Source: Streptomyces sp. NBC_00576 (GTDB taxonomy: Bacteria; Actinomycetota; Actinomycetes; Streptomycetales; Streptomycetaceae). From it: DNA of 64,000 nucleotides. The notes below the pieces were generated by a model that had not been told where the DNA came from, made no database searches, and was given only the letters and a program-made list of their open reading frames with translations. Below are positions 1-8,673 of the stretch, piece by piece (the stretch's first letter is position 1; every line of letters begins with the position of its first letter). The translations under genes and the position numbers were made by a program. Location of the stretch: positions 6,138,001 to 6,202,000 of the forward strand of contig NZ_CP107780.1 in the NCBI RefSeq assembly GCF_036345175.1, written 5' to 3'.

Positions 1-2145
1 CGCGCCGCCGTTGTTGTTGCCCCGGTCGTCCCCGTTGTCGCCGTCGCCGTTCTCGCGCGGCTTCTGGACGGGAGGTTCGATGATGGGGACGAGGTTGAAC
101 TGCCCGGAGTCCTTGCCTTCGAGGGCGCCGGTCATGGCGTCCTTCCAGATGGGGCCCGGGACCTTGCCGCCGAAGACGAGTTCGTTCCAGACGCCGCCGA
201 TGGTGATGTTGGTCATCTTCACGTTCTGCATGGCGCTGCCGACCCAGACGGCGCCGGACAGAGTCGGTGTGTAGCCGACGAACCAGGCGTTCTTGCGCTC
301 GTCCGTCGTACCCGTCTTACCGGCGTTGGCGCGGCCGTCGGTGAGGCCGGCCTCCTTGCCGGTGCCGGAGTCGACGACGCCCTGGAGGAGGGTGTTGACC
401 GTGTCCGCGGTCTTCTCCGACATGGCGCGCGAGCACGTCGACTTCGGGACCTCCAGCGACTTCTGGCGGCCGTTGATCTTCTGCGTGATCGACTCGATGG
501 CGATCGGCGTGCAGTACATGCCCCGGGAGGCGAAGGCCGCGTACGCGCTCGCCATCGTCAGGGGCGAGATGCCCTTGGAGCCGAGGGCGATGGCGGGAAC
601 CTCGGGCAGCTTGTCGCCGTTGCCCTGCCTCACGTGCAGCGCGTCGGTCATCTTGACCACCGGGCACAGGCCGATGTCGGAGATCATCTGCACGAAGTAG
701 GTGTTGACCGACAGCTCCATCGCCTTGCGCAGGCGGTACGGGCCCTTCTCCGACTCGCTCTCGTTCTCGACCTTCGCCTTCTCCTGGTTGGTCCACGGAT
801 TGCCGCTGCACGTCTGGACCGGGCTCGGGTACTCCATCTCGTACGGTGCCGAGTACTCCTGGATCGCCGGCCGGCCCTCCTCCAGGGCCGCCGCCGCCAC
901 GAACGGCTTGAACGTCGAACCGGTCGGGAAGCCGAAGTTGGAGCCGCCCCGGTCGTTGCCGACCGAGTAGTTGATCTCGGTCTCGTTCCTGCCGTAGCCG
1001 TACGGCTTCGACTGGCCCATGCCGAGGATCTTGCCGGTGCCCGGCTCGACCAGCGTGACCGCCGTCGCCACCTTGTCCGACTTGTACACGTGCTCCTTGA
1101 TCGACGCCTGCACGGACGCCTGCGACTGCGGGTCCAGCGTCGTACGGATGGTCAGGCCGCCCTGGTTCCAGATCTTCGTCCGGTCCTCGCGGGTCTTGCC
1201 GAAGACCGGGCTGGCGAGGAACTCCCTCTCGACGTACTTGCAGAAGAAGCTGGCCCCCTTGACCGCCGCGATGCAGCCGTTCTTGGGCTTGCTGACCTTC
1301 AGGCCGAGCGGCGCCTCCTTGGCGGCGTCGGCCTCCTGCTGGGGGATGTCACCGACCTCCGCCATCCGCTGGAGCACGGTGTTACGGCGCTTGATGGCCT
1401 CCGCCGGGTCGTTCACCGGGTCGAACCGGGTCGGCTGCTGGACGACGCCGGCCAGGAGGGCCGCCTGGGGGAGGGTGAGGTCCTTCGCGGACTTGGAGAA
1501 GTAGCGCCGGGAGCCGGCCTCGGCGCCGTAGGCCTGCTGGCCGAAGTACGTGATGTTCAGGTAGTTCTCGAGGATCTTCTTCTTGCCCAGCTCCTCCTCG
1601 ACCTGGATCGCGTACTTCAGCTCCTTGACCTTGCGGCCGATGGTCTGCTGCTGGGCCTGCGCGACCTTCGTCGGGTCGTCGCCCGCCTCCTCGACGAACA
1701 CGTTCTTCACGAGCTGCTGCGTGAGCGTGGAAGCGCCCTCCGCGACGCCACCGCTCTGCGCGTTCTTGTTGAGGGCGCGCAGGACGCCCTTGAGGTCGAC
1801 CGCACCGTGCTCGTAGAACCGGGAGTCCTCGATGGCGACGATCGCCTTCTGCAGGTAGGGCGAGATGTCCTTGAGCTCGACGACCGTGCGGTCGCGCGAG
1901 TAGACCGTGGCGAGCTGGCCGCCCTTGGCGTCAAGGATCGTGGTGCGCTGGCTGAGCGGCGGGCGCTTGAGATTGGCCGGGATCTCGTCGAACCCCTCTA
2001 CCGAACCCTTGGCCGCGAGACCGAGCGCGCCGGCGGCGGGCAGGGCGATCCCTGCCATGACGGCTCCCGCGAGCACGCTGACACCGAGGAACTTGGCGGC
2101 CTGCTGTGTTGTCGACAGGCCACCGCCCGAGCGCTTGTTTGGCAT
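1..2145 (-). CDS. Bifunctional penicillin-binding protein (class A PBP, PonA2-like), 3' end outside window
   Basis: Polymerises lipid II into glycan strands and cross-links the stem peptides at the outer face of the membrane. 715 codons are visible and the frame is still open at base 1. Residues about 15-38 form a hydrophobic membrane anchor. The GT51 transglycosylase domain follows, with its likely catalytic glutamate at E106 in the motif IEDSRFYEHG. The transpeptidase domain carries SxxK at S410-K413 (GSTFK), SVN at 479-481 and KTGTT starting at K610. A Gly/Asn/Asp-rich low-complexity tail begins near the window edge. The ATG at 2145 is the only start available, since an in-frame stop lies four codons upstream; no good ribosome-binding site precedes it. 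It is divergent from wblA, as ponA2 is next to whiB4 in mycobacteria. The C-terminus, where PonA2 carries a PASTA domain, is not visible. Confidence 0.95.
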   Translation of the reverse strand, partial: MPNKRSGGGLSTTQQAAKFLGVSVLAGAVMAGIALPAAGALGLAAKGSVEGFDEIPANLKRPPLSQRTTILDAKGGQLATVYSRDRTVVELKDISPYLQKAIVAIEDSRFYEHGAVDLKGVLRALNKNAQSGGVAEGASTLTQQLVKNVFVEEAGDDPTKVAQAQQQTIGRKVKELKYAIQVEEELGKKKILENYLNITYFGQQAYGAEAGSRRYFSKSAKDLTLPQAALLAGVVQQPTRFDPVNDPAEAIKRRNTVLQRMAEVGDIPQQEADAAKEAPLGLKVSKPKNGCIAAVKGASFFCKYVEREFLASPVFGKTREDRTKIWNQGGLTIRTTLDPQSQASVQASIKEHVYKSDKVATAVTLVEPGTGKILGMGQSKPYGYGRNETEINYSVGNDRGGSNFGFPTGSTFKPFVAAAALEEGRPAIQEYSAPYEMEYPSPVQTCSGNPWTNQEKAKVENESESEKGPYRLRKAMELSVNTYFVQMISDIGLCPVVKMTDALHVRQGNGDKLPEVPAIALGSKGISPLTMASAYAAFASRGMYCTPIAIESITQKINGRQKSLEVPKSTCSRAMSEKTADTVNTLLQGVVDSGTGKEAGLTDGRANAGKTGTTDERKNAWFVGYTPTLSGAVWVGSAMQNVKMTNITIGGVWNELVFGGKVPGPIWKDAMTGALEGKDSGQFNLVPIIEPPVQKPRENGDGDNGDDRGNNNGGA

Positions 2146-2178
2146 GAGGGCAGCCTACGTTCTCATTCGCCGGACACA

Positions 2179-2208
2179 CGTATAGGCCTTGGCCTAAGCT
2201 GCTCACAA
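2179..2208 (-). promoter_or_regulatory. Candidate promoter of the penicillin-binding protein gene
   Basis: Read on the minus strand, TTGTGA (2208-2203) and TATACG (2184-2179) are separated by 18 bp and lie about 35-60 bp before the ATG at 2145. This fits a housekeeping-sigma promoter with a short leader. The -10 element is only a partial match, so this is a suggestion. Confidence 0.35.
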
Positions 2209-2554
2209 CTGTCACAGCAGTGAGGTCACGTATCAATACGTCCGTGAGACCCGAATCGTTTCGGATGTAGCCCAACTTTTTTTGTGGAGAACGTGCCCGG
2301 ATCCGCCTTGTGTGTCACGAGGTGTCCGTTGTGACCCAGGTGAACTGTCCCGCTTTGCCGGGATAGTCACGCATGTCGGTCGCTCACTCCCCCGGGTGAT
2401 CTGCCGCTTACCCATAGTCCGTTCGGGCCATTCAAGATTGGGCCCGAAGGGGGTGTTGCGTCGTGCCCGCCTTCCGTAACGTCCTCAACTGGCGGCGGTG
2501 AATATGCCGCTGCCGCCGTGGGGGAGCCTCGATTCGGGAGAGGACGGCGCCGGT
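2209..2554. other. Divergent intergenic region between PBP gene and wblA
   Basis: About 350 bp without a convincing gene. Short ORFs on either strand have no family resemblance. It is less G+C-rich than the flanking genes and must hold the wblA promoter and leader. I could not identify a specific operator with confidence. Confidence 0.5.
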
Positions 2555-2893
2555 ATGGGCTGGGTAACCGACTGGAGTGCGCAGGCGGCCTGCCGCACTA
2601 CCGATCCGGATGAACTGTTCGTTCAAGGAGCAGCGCAGAACAGGGCCAAGGCGGTGTGCACCGGATGTCCGGTACGCACGGAATGCCTGGCCGACGCGCT
2701 CGACAACCATGTCGAGTTCGGCGTGTGGGGAGGAATGACGGAGCGGGAGCGCCGCGCACTGCTGCGCAGGCGTCCCACCGTCACCTCGTGGCGCCGGCTG
2801 CTCGAAACAGCGCGTACGGAGTACGAGCGGGGGGCGGGAATCCTGCCTCTCGATGAGGAAGAGGTGTACGAGAACTACTTGGCGGTGGGCTGA
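2555..2893 (+). CDS. wblA: WhiB-like iron-sulfur regulator WblA
   Basis: A 112-residue transcriptional regulator of the Wbl family, specific to Actinobacteria; it binds a 4Fe-4S cluster and acts with the primary sigma factor. The four cluster cysteines are C13, C35, C38 and C44 (C-x2-C in the middle), followed by the family signature GVWGG at 56-60 and a basic segment (RERRALLRRR) for DNA contact. The start chosen is the ATG at 2555, preceded by GGAGAGGA at good spacing; an upstream ATG at 2498 would add 19 unrelated residues. Known biology: WblA in Streptomyces promotes aerial-hypha development and represses antibiotic production, and its M. tuberculosis counterpart is WhiB4. It converges with the ArsA-like gene, whose stop lies 13 bp away. 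Confidence 0.95.
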   Translation: MGWVTDWSAQAACRTTDPDELFVQGAAQNRAKAVCTGCPVRTECLADALDNHVEFGVWGGMTERERRALLRRRPTVTSWRRLLETARTEYERGAGILPLDEEEVYENYLAVG

Positions 2894-2906
2894 GCCGCCG
2901 TCTCGG

Positions 2907-4274
2907 TCAGTCACTCGCCTCCGCAAGCTCCGGCAGCTCTGGCCGGTCGGTCGCGAGCCGGTTACCGATGTCCCGCAGTCCTGCGAGGTCATGTACATCG
3001 CCGGGCAGCGCGGCGACCTCGGTCACGGCCACCTCCGGGTGGAGCGAGGTGAAGCGGTCCCGTGTGCGCTGCTCGCGGGAGAGCAGTTGCATACGGTCGG
3101 CGTGCAGCCGGAGCAGGCCTGCGGTGAGTTGTTGGACGGTGGGCTCACTCGGGTCGGCGGTCGATTCACTGTCGGTGGTGGTGGGGGAGCCTTCGGCGTG
3201 TTCGGCATCCACGTCGTGAGCCGGACGGTCTGGATGGTCTGAACTGCCGTACGTGTCGGGAGAGTTACGAAGTCCAGCTTTCCCGTCCTCCTGATCGACA
3301 ATGCGGGGCTCTTCAAGATTTTCCGCGGCGGCGAGCGCACGCTCGGCCGACAGTTGGGCGGCGCCGCTGCCGTGGACCCGGTTGAGCACCAGTCCGGCGA
3401 GCGGCATGTCCTCCGCGGCCAGCCGCTCGACGAAGTACGCGGCCTCGCGCAGCGCGTCGCGCTCCGGTGCCGCCACCACCAGGAACGCCGTGCCGGGTGC
3501 CTGAAGCAGCTGGTACGTGGCATCGGCGCGGGTACGGAAACCACCGAAGGTGGTGTCCATCGCCGCGACGAACGTCTGGACGTCCTTGAGGAGTTGGCCG
3601 CCGAGAAGCTTGCCCAGGGTGCCCGTCATCATCGACATGCCGACGTTCAGGAACTTCATCCCCGCGCGCCCGCCCAGTTTCGCCGGCGCCGTCAGCAGCC
3701 GGATCAGCCGGCCGTCGAGAAACGAACCGAGCCGCTTCGGGGCGTCCAGGAAGTCCAGCGCGGACCGGGACGGAGGCGTGTCGACGACGATGAGATCCCA
3801 GTCGTCGCGGGCTCGCAGCTGCCCCAGTTTCTCCATCGCCATGTACTCCTGCGTGCCCGCGAAGCCCGCCGAAAGCGACTGGTAGAAGGGGTTGGCGAGG
3901 ATCGCGGCGGCCCGCTCCCCGTCGGCGTGCGCCTCGACGATCTCGTCGAACGTACGCTTCATGTCGAGCATCATCGCGTGCAGCTCGCCGGGGCCCTCGA
4001 CGCCCTTGACCCGCCGCGGGACGTTGTCGAGCGAGTCGATGCCCATGGACTGGGCGAGCCTGCGGGCCGGGTCGATGGTGAGCACGACCACCTTCCGCCC
4101 CCGCTCGGCGGCGCGCAGCCCGAGCGCCGCCGCCGTGGTCGTCTTACCGACCCCGCCGGCTCCGCAGCACACCACGATCCGCGTGTGCGGGTCGTCGATC
4201 AGTGGATCCACCGCGAGCACGCGCGCGGGGGACAGGCCATGGCGGGAAGCGGTGCCGTGCGGGTCCGGGCTCAT
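2907..4274 (-). CDS. ArsA-family ATPase (second of a pair)
   Basis: 455-residue P-loop ATPase of the ArsA/GET3 branch of the SIMIBI class, likely cytosolic. The P-loop is at residues 38-45 (GAGGVGKT); the alanine at position 39 replaces the lysine that defines the deviant Walker A of ArsA (see findings). TIDPARRLAQ at about 71-80 and VVDTPPS near 172 match the family's switch regions. The C-terminal third is a variable Ser/Thr/Asp-rich segment. Its ATG overlaps the stop of the upstream ATPase as ATGA at 4271-4274, so the two are probably translationally coupled and may form a heterodimer. The M. tuberculosis equivalents sit beside whiB4. A role in arsenite transport is not indicated, as no arsenic genes are nearby. 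Substrate unknown. Confidence 0.9.
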   Translation of the reverse strand: MSPDPHGTASRHGLSPARVLAVDPLIDDPHTRIVVCCGAGGVGKTTTAAALGLRAAERGRKVVVLTIDPARRLAQSMGIDSLDNVPRRVKGVEGPGELHAMMLDMKRTFDEIVEAHADGERAAAILANPFYQSLSAGFAGTQEYMAMEKLGQLRARDDWDLIVVDTPPSRSALDFLDAPKRLGSFLDGRLIRLLTAPAKLGGRAGMKFLNVGMSMMTGTLGKLLGGQLLKDVQTFVAAMDTTFGGFRTRADATYQLLQAPGTAFLVVAAPERDALREAAYFVERLAAEDMPLAGLVLNRVHGSGAAQLSAERALAAAENLEEPRIVDQEDGKAGLRNSPDTYGSSDHPDRPAHDVDAEHAEGSPTTTDSESTADPSEPTVQQLTAGLLRLHADRMQLLSREQRTRDRFTSLHPEVAVTEVAALPGDVHDLAGLRDIGNRLATDRPELPELAEASD

Positions 4275-5248
4275 GACATCCTCTGCTTCCGCAGTTCGTT
4301 GGCCAGTTCGTACAGACCTGCCAGGTCCATGCCCTCGGTGAACAGCGGCAGTTCGTGCAACGGCAGATGCAACCCGCCCAGCACGGAACGCTGTTCGTGC
4401 TCCAGCGCATACCGCTCGGCGTACTCCTCGGCCTGGGTCAGCAACGGGTCCACCAGCTTCTCGGCGTGGCCGCCGCGCCGTGCCCCGCCGAGCCCGGCGG
4501 CCGACAGCGACCGCGCGAGCGCGGTGCGCGGAGCCGCTCGTACGAGTTCCAGCTCTGCCTCGTCCAAGACCTCGGGCCGCACCATGTTGACGATGATCCG
4601 TCCCACCGGCAGCTTGGCCGCCCGCAGCTCGGCGATACCGTCCGCGGTCTCCTGGACGGGCATCTCCTCCAGGAGTGTCACCAGATGCACCGCCGTCTCC
4701 GGCGACTTGAGCACGCGCATCACGGCCTGCGCCTGATTGTGTATCGGGCCGATCTTCGCGAGGCCGGCCACCTCGTCGTTGACGTTCAGGAAACGTGTGA
4801 TGCGGCCGGTCGGCGGGGCGTCCATCACGACGTGGTCGTAGGCGAACCGCCCGCTCTTGTCCTTCCGGCGGACCGCCTCGCACGCCTTGCCGGTCAGGAG
4901 TACGTCCCTGATCCCGGGGGCGACGGTGGTGGCGAAGTCGATAGCGCCGAGTTTCTTCAGGGCGCGGCCTGCGCTCCCGAGTTTGTAGAACATCTGGAGG
5001 TAGTCCAGCAGCGCCTGCTCGGGGTCGATGGCGAGGGCGAACACCTCCCCGCCCCCGGGAGCGACGGCGACCTTCCGCTCCTCATAAGGCAGCACTTCTG
5101 TCTCGAAGAGCTGCGCGATGCCCTGCCTGCCCTCGACCTCGACGAGAAGCGTGCGCTTCCCCTCGGTGGCGAGGGCGAGCGCGAGCGCTGCGGCGACCGT
5201 GGTCTTTCCGGTCCCGCCCTTACCGCTGACGACCTGGAACCTGCTCAC
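4271..5248 (-). CDS. ArsA-family ATPase (first of a pair)
   Basis: 325-residue ArsA/GET3-like ATPase. The deviant Walker A at residues 10-16 is intact (KGGTGKT), and VVMDAPPTG near 140 corresponds to the switch II region, so this subunit should bind and hydrolyse ATP by dimerisation. It starts with GTG at 5248, with no strong ribosome-binding site. It is the first gene of a two-gene minus-strand unit, with a 4-bp overlap with its partner. Family knowledge: ArsA-like ATPases act as two pseudo-symmetric halves, either fused or as dimers. Two adjacent single-domain genes fit a heterodimer. In M. tuberculosis the orthologous pair has been discussed as anion-transport ATPases, but here only the adjacency to the redox regulator wblA hints at function. 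Confidence 0.9.
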   Translation of the reverse strand: MSRFQVVSGKGGTGKTTVAAALALALATEGKRTLLVEVEGRQGIAQLFETEVLPYEERKVAVAPGGGEVFALAIDPEQALLDYLQMFYKLGSAGRALKKLGAIDFATTVAPGIRDVLLTGKACEAVRRKDKSGRFAYDHVVMDAPPTGRITRFLNVNDEVAGLAKIGPIHNQAQAVMRVLKSPETAVHLVTLLEEMPVQETADGIAELRAAKLPVGRIIVNMVRPEVLDEAELELVRAAPRTALARSLSAAGLGGARRGGHAEKLVDPLLTQAEEYAERYALEHEQRSVLGGLHLPLHELPLFTEGMDLAGLYELANELRKQRMS

Positions 5249-5343
5249 GTATTCGAGATTAACCAGTCCGGCTCGAAGCTACGCCGGAGGCTGTGGACAA
5301 CGTGGGCGCGAGGTGCCCGGCGCCAGCGGATAAAGTCGCCTCC

Positions 5344-5502
5344 ATGACCAAGTGGGAATACTCGACCGTGCCGCTGCTCGTCCACGCCACGAAGCAGATT
5401 CTGGACACCTGGGGCGAGGACGGCTGGGAGCTCGTCCAGGTCGTGCCCGGGCCGAACAACCCCGAGCAGCTCGTGGCGTACCTGAAGAGGGAGAAGGCGT
5501 GA
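5344..5502 (+). CDS. DUF4177 small protein
   Basis: A 52-residue protein, MTKWEYSTVPLL at the start and EDGWELVQVVPG in the middle, the pattern of the DUF4177 family. Its biochemical role is unknown. I chose the ATG at 5344 over an in-frame upstream ATG at 5293, because the homologous part starts at MTKWEY and the extra residues are not family-like. It overlaps the RidA gene by 4 bp (GTGA), so the two form a small operon. Confidence 0.85.
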   Translation: MTKWEYSTVPLLVHATKQILDTWGEDGWELVQVVPGPNNPEQLVAYLKREKA

Positions 5503-5966
5503 GCGCGGTCGAGGCGCGCCTCGCCGAACTGGGCCTGACCCTGCCGGCTGTCGTGCCGCCGCTGGCCGCGTACCAGCCGGCTGTGCGGTCGGGGGTGTAC
5601 GTGTACACCTCGGGCCAGCTGCCCATGGTGGACGGGAAACTTCCGGTCACCGGGAAGGTGGGCGCGGAGGTCACGCCCGAGGAGGCCAAACAACTGGCCC
5701 GCACGTGTGCGCTGAACGCGCTCGCGGCGGTCAAGTCGGTCGCCGGTGACCTCGACCGGATCGCGCGCGTCGTGAAGGTCGTCGGCTTCGTCGCCTCGGC
5801 GCCCGACTTCACGGGCCAGCCCGGGGTCGTCAACGGCGCGAGCGAACTCCTCGGCGAGGTACTGGGCGACAAGGGCGTCCACGCGCGCAGCGCGGTCGGC
5901 GTGGCGGTACTGCCACTGGACGCGCCTGTCGAGGTCGAGGTCCAGGTGGAGCTGAGCGATCTTTAG
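5499..5966 (+). CDS. RidA/YjgF-family protein
   Basis: 155 residues. RidA-family proteins hydrolyse reactive enamine/imine intermediates released by PLP enzymes, although many members are uncharacterised. Typical elements are YVYTSGQLPMVDGKLPVTGKVG after about residue 35, a central ALNALAAVKSV helix, and a C-terminal VAVLPLDAPVEVEV strand. The longer form with an N-terminal segment resembles the Rid3-7 subgroups rather than classical RidA, and I do not see the archetypal active-site arginine context, so catalytic activity is not assured. The GTG at 5499 overlaps the stop of the DUF4177 gene, implying coupled translation. A RidA gene occupies the same position between crp and the ArsA pair in mycobacteria. 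Confidence 0.85.
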   Translation: MSAVEARLAELGLTLPAVVPPLAAYQPAVRSGVYVYTSGQLPMVDGKLPVTGKVGAEVTPEEAKQLARTCALNALAAVKSVAGDLDRIARVVKVVGFVASAPDFTGQPGVVNGASELLGEVLGDKGVHARSAVGVAVLPLDAPVEVEVQVELSDL

Positions 5967-6072
5967 CCCGTCCGGCGTTTGAGGACGAGCGCGATACGGG
6001 GGTCTGGGGCAGCGCCCCCAGGGATGGGACGGGTAGGGGCGGCGGGGGCGAGAACCCTCGGGGCCTCGAACA
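5967..6072. repeat. Streptomyces-type intergenic repeat
   Basis: Directly after the RidA stop lie CCGTCCGGCGTTTGAGGACG and GGGGGTCTGGGGCAGCGCCC, sequence that I recognise as recurring between genes in many Streptomyces genomes. It contains a short self-complementary part (CTGGGGCAGCGCCCCCAG) that may act as a terminator for the upstream gene. The recognition is from memory. Confidence 0.5.
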
Positions 6073-6100
6073 TGCGCCCACCACCGGATAGCCTCCGCCC

Positions 6101-6976
6101 ATGGCAAACGGGCAGTGGTACCCACCGGAGTGGCCGGACCTCATCCGTGGGCTCGCCGAAGGCACCCTCACCCCGGTCACCCCCAAGCGCGCGGCCACCG
6201 TCATGCTCCTGAAGGACACCGACACCGGCCCCGTCGTCCACATGCTGCGCAGACGCGCCTCCATGGCCTTCGCCGGGGGCGCGTACGCGTATCCGGGCGG
6301 CGGAGTCGACCCGCGCGACGACGACCACCTGATCCGCTGGGCGGGCCCCACGCGCGCGTGGTGGGCGTCCCGGCTGGGCCTGGGCACCGACGAGACGTCC
6401 GCACAGGCGGTGGTCTGCGCCGCCGTACGGGAGACGTACGAGGAGGCGGGCGTCCTGCTCGCGGGCCCGGCCGCCGATTCCGTGGTCGGCGACACCACGG
6501 GCGACGACTGGGAGGCGGACCGTGCGGCCCTGGTCGCCCGGAAACTGTCCTTCGCCGAGTTCCTGGACCGCCGTGGGCTGGTGCTCCGGTCGGACCTCCT
6601 CGGGGCTTGGGCCCGCTGGATCACCCCGGAGTTCGAGTCCCGCCGTTACGACACCTGGTTCTTCGTGGCCGCGCTCCCGAAGGGCCAGCGCACCCGCAAC
6701 GCCTCCACGGAGGCGGACCGCACGGTGTGGATCGAACCGGCCGACGCGGCATCCTCGTACGACAGGGGCGAGCTGCTGATGATGCCGCCCACGATCGCGA
6801 CGCTACGAGCACTGACGCCGTACGGCAGCGTGTCCGGGGCCTTCGCCGGGTCCCTGGAGCGGGACCTGGCGCCTGTCCTGGCCAGGGCCAGCGTGGAGGA
6901 CGGCGAGATCGTGCTCGCCTGGCCCGGGCACGACGAGTTCACCAAGCACATCCGGATCGGGGGAGCCCCCGCATGA
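6101..6976 (+). CDS. Nudix-superfamily hydrolase
   Basis: 291 residues. The fold hydrolyses nucleoside diphosphates linked to another moiety. The Nudix elements are split: YAYPGGGVDP near residue 65 supplies the glycine-rich start and VRETYEEAGV near residue 108 the REUxEExGU core, with an insertion of about 35 residues between them. This arrangement resembles the NUDT19-like acyl-CoA/CoA diphosphatase group, though substrate cannot be fixed from sequence. ATG at 6101. The stop overlaps the start of the next gene (ATGA at 6973-6976), so it is co-translated with the metallo-hydrolase. Confidence 0.85.
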   Translation: MANGQWYPPEWPDLIRGLAEGTLTPVTPKRAATVMLLKDTDTGPVVHMLRRRASMAFAGGAYAYPGGGVDPRDDDHLIRWAGPTRAWWASRLGLGTDETSAQAVVCAAVRETYEEAGVLLAGPAADSVVGDTTGDDWEADRAALVARKLSFAEFLDRRGLVLRSDLLGAWARWITPEFESRRYDTWFFVAALPKGQRTRNASTEADRTVWIEPADAASSYDRGELLMMPPTIATLRALTPYGSVSGAFAGSLERDLAPVLARASVEDGEIVLAWPGHDEFTKHIRIGGAPA

Positions 6977-7803
6977 CAGAAGCCGCCGCCCTCCCCGGCC
7001 GGCCGCGCGGCGGGGTTCTCTCGGGCCCCGCCACCGCGCGCGCGGTCAACGTCCTCGCGCCCAACGCCTCCGCGATGACCCTCGACGGCACGAACACCTG
7101 GATCGTCTCCGAGCCGGATTCGGAACTGGCCGTCGTCGTCGACCCGGGGCCCCTGGACGACGCACACCTCAGGCATGTCGTCGACACCGCGCGGAAGGCC
7201 GGCAAGCGGATCGCGCTGACGCTGCTCACGCACGGGCATCCGGACCACGCGGAGGGCGCCGGACGGTTCGCCGAGCTGACGGGAACGCATGTGCGGGCGC
7301 TCGATCCGGCGCTGCGGCTGGGCGACGAGGGCCTCGGGCACGGCGACGTCGTGTCCGTCGGCGGGCTGGAGCTCAGGGTCGTACCGACGCCGGGGCACAC
7401 CGCGGACTCGCTGTGCTTCCATCTCCCGGCCGATCGGGCCGTCCTGACCGGAGACACCGTCCTGGGGCGCGGAACGACCGTGGTGGCCCATCCTGACGGC
7501 CGCCTGGGGGACTATCTGGACTCTCTGAGGCGCCTGAGGTCCCTGACGGTGGACGACGGCGTGCACACCGTCCTGCCGGGCCACGGGCCCGTCCTGGACG
7601 ACGCCCAGGGCGCCGTCGAGTTCTATCTCGCCCACCGCGCCCACCGGCTCGCCCAGGTCGAGACAGCGGTCGAGAACGGCTACGCGAGCCCCGCGGAGAT
7701 CGTCGCCCGTGTGTACGCGGACGTGGACCGCTCCCTGTGGCCGGCCGCCGAGCTGTCGGTACGCGCCCAGCTGGAGTACCTCCGCGAACACGGCCTCATC
7801 TAG
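6973..7803 (+). CDS. Metallo-beta-lactamase-fold hydrolase (LACTB2-like)
   Basis: 276 residues. The zinc-binding motif THGHPDH lies near residue 90, with further metal ligands in TPGHTADS, TGDTVLG and LPGHGPV, all at expected spacing for the superfamily. The C-terminal winged-helix-like tail with ELSVRAQLEYLREHG is typical of the LACTB2/RNase-like and glyoxalase II-related subgroup. It is likely a cytosolic hydrolase or nuclease; the true substrate is unknown. ATG at 6973 overlaps the upstream Nudix stop. The M. tuberculosis ortholog is found next to crp, and this gene is likewise in the crp neighbourhood. Confidence 0.88.
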   Translation: MTEAAALPGRPRGGVLSGPATARAVNVLAPNASAMTLDGTNTWIVSEPDSELAVVVDPGPLDDAHLRHVVDTARKAGKRIALTLLTHGHPDHAEGAGRFAELTGTHVRALDPALRLGDEGLGHGDVVSVGGLELRVVPTPGHTADSLCFHLPADRAVLTGDTVLGRGTTVVAHPDGRLGDYLDSLRRLRSLTVDDGVHTVLPGHGPVLDDAQGAVEFYLAHRAHRLAQVETAVENGYASPAEIVARVYADVDRSLWPAAELSVRAQLEYLREHGLI

Positions 7804-7827
7804 CCCCAGCCCCAGGCCCAGCCGCTG

Positions 7828-8673
7828 TCAGCCGGGCCTCGGCGCCTTCACGCCGTGCACGCGCGCGTACTCCTCGGCCAGCCAGGAGCCCAGCTCCTCG
7901 ACGTGCGAGCGCAGGAACGACCGCAGGACGGCCGCATCGTCCGTCGGCTCGTGGCTCAAGGACGCCGCCTCCCTCATGCGTGGGCCCCACTCCGGGTAGT
8001 ACGCGGCGAACGCCTCGGCCATCTCGTACAGGTCGCTCGTCCAGCCTGCCCAGCGCGGCATCACGAGCGTGAAGCCTGTACGCACCAGGCGGCGCGAAAT
8101 GCCCCGCACGCGTGCGCGTACCGCCCCCGGAGGAGCTCCCGGAGCGGTCGCCTCGGCGATCAGGCGTCGCCAGCGCGGGAGGCAGAGGGCCAGGTCGCCG
8201 TTGGTCTCGCGGGCGAGGAGGGAGTCGGGGCGGTAGCTGGGCAGGTGCTCGGCGAGATCCTCACCGAGGAGGGGGGTGCAGAGGCAGGCCAGGAACCAGC
8301 CCAGGTCGTGCCTCTCCAGGTCGCTCAGCACCTGTGCCCGGGAGACCAGCAGCGTGCCGGCGCCGTCGATCTGCTCGAACTCCCTGTCGAGCGCCGCGTC
8401 CAGGGCACCGGCCGCCGTCCGGTCCCCCTCCGTGGGCTCCTCGCGCAGCACGATCAGGAGGTCCAGGTCGCTGCGGCCCACGCGCGCGGTACCGCGTGGA
8501 ATCGAGCCGTACAGGTACGCGCTGTGCAGCCGTTCCCCGAAGACGTCGAGGAGCTGGTCGCGGGCCGCGCCGACGACGGGTCGGAAAGCGGGCGGCACAC
8601 GCGCGAGGGAGCCCTCACGCGCGATGAACCCGTGCTCGTCGAGCCCCGGGCGTCGTGTCACCCCGTACGTCAT
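7828..8673 (-). CDS. Nucleotidyltransferase-domain protein
   Basis: 281 residues. The motif LYGSIPRGTARVGRSDLDLL near residue 50 is the G-S-x9-D-x-D signature of the polymerase-beta nucleotidyltransferase fold, as in kanamycin/streptomycin nucleotidyltransferases and MNT proteins. The remainder is helical and resembles no specific enzyme that I know. I took the ATG at 8673, where the sequence becomes family-like and overlaps the upstream stop (ATGA); the frame stays open further upstream. No resistance or toxin partner of MNT/HEPN type is adjacent; its neighbour is a beta-propeller protein. Function unknown. Confidence 0.75.
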   Translation of the reverse strand: MTYGVTRRPGLDEHGFIAREGSLARVPPAFRPVVGAARDQLLDVFGERLHSAYLYGSIPRGTARVGRSDLDLLIVLREEPTEGDRTAAGALDAALDREFEQIDGAGTLLVSRAQVLSDLERHDLGWFLACLCTPLLGEDLAEHLPSYRPDSLLARETNGDLALCLPRWRRLIAEATAPGAPPGAVRARVRGISRRLVRTGFTLVMPRWAGWTSDLYEMAEAFAAYYPEWGPRMREAASLSHEPTDDAAVLRSFLRSHVEELGSWLAEEYARVHGVKAPRPG

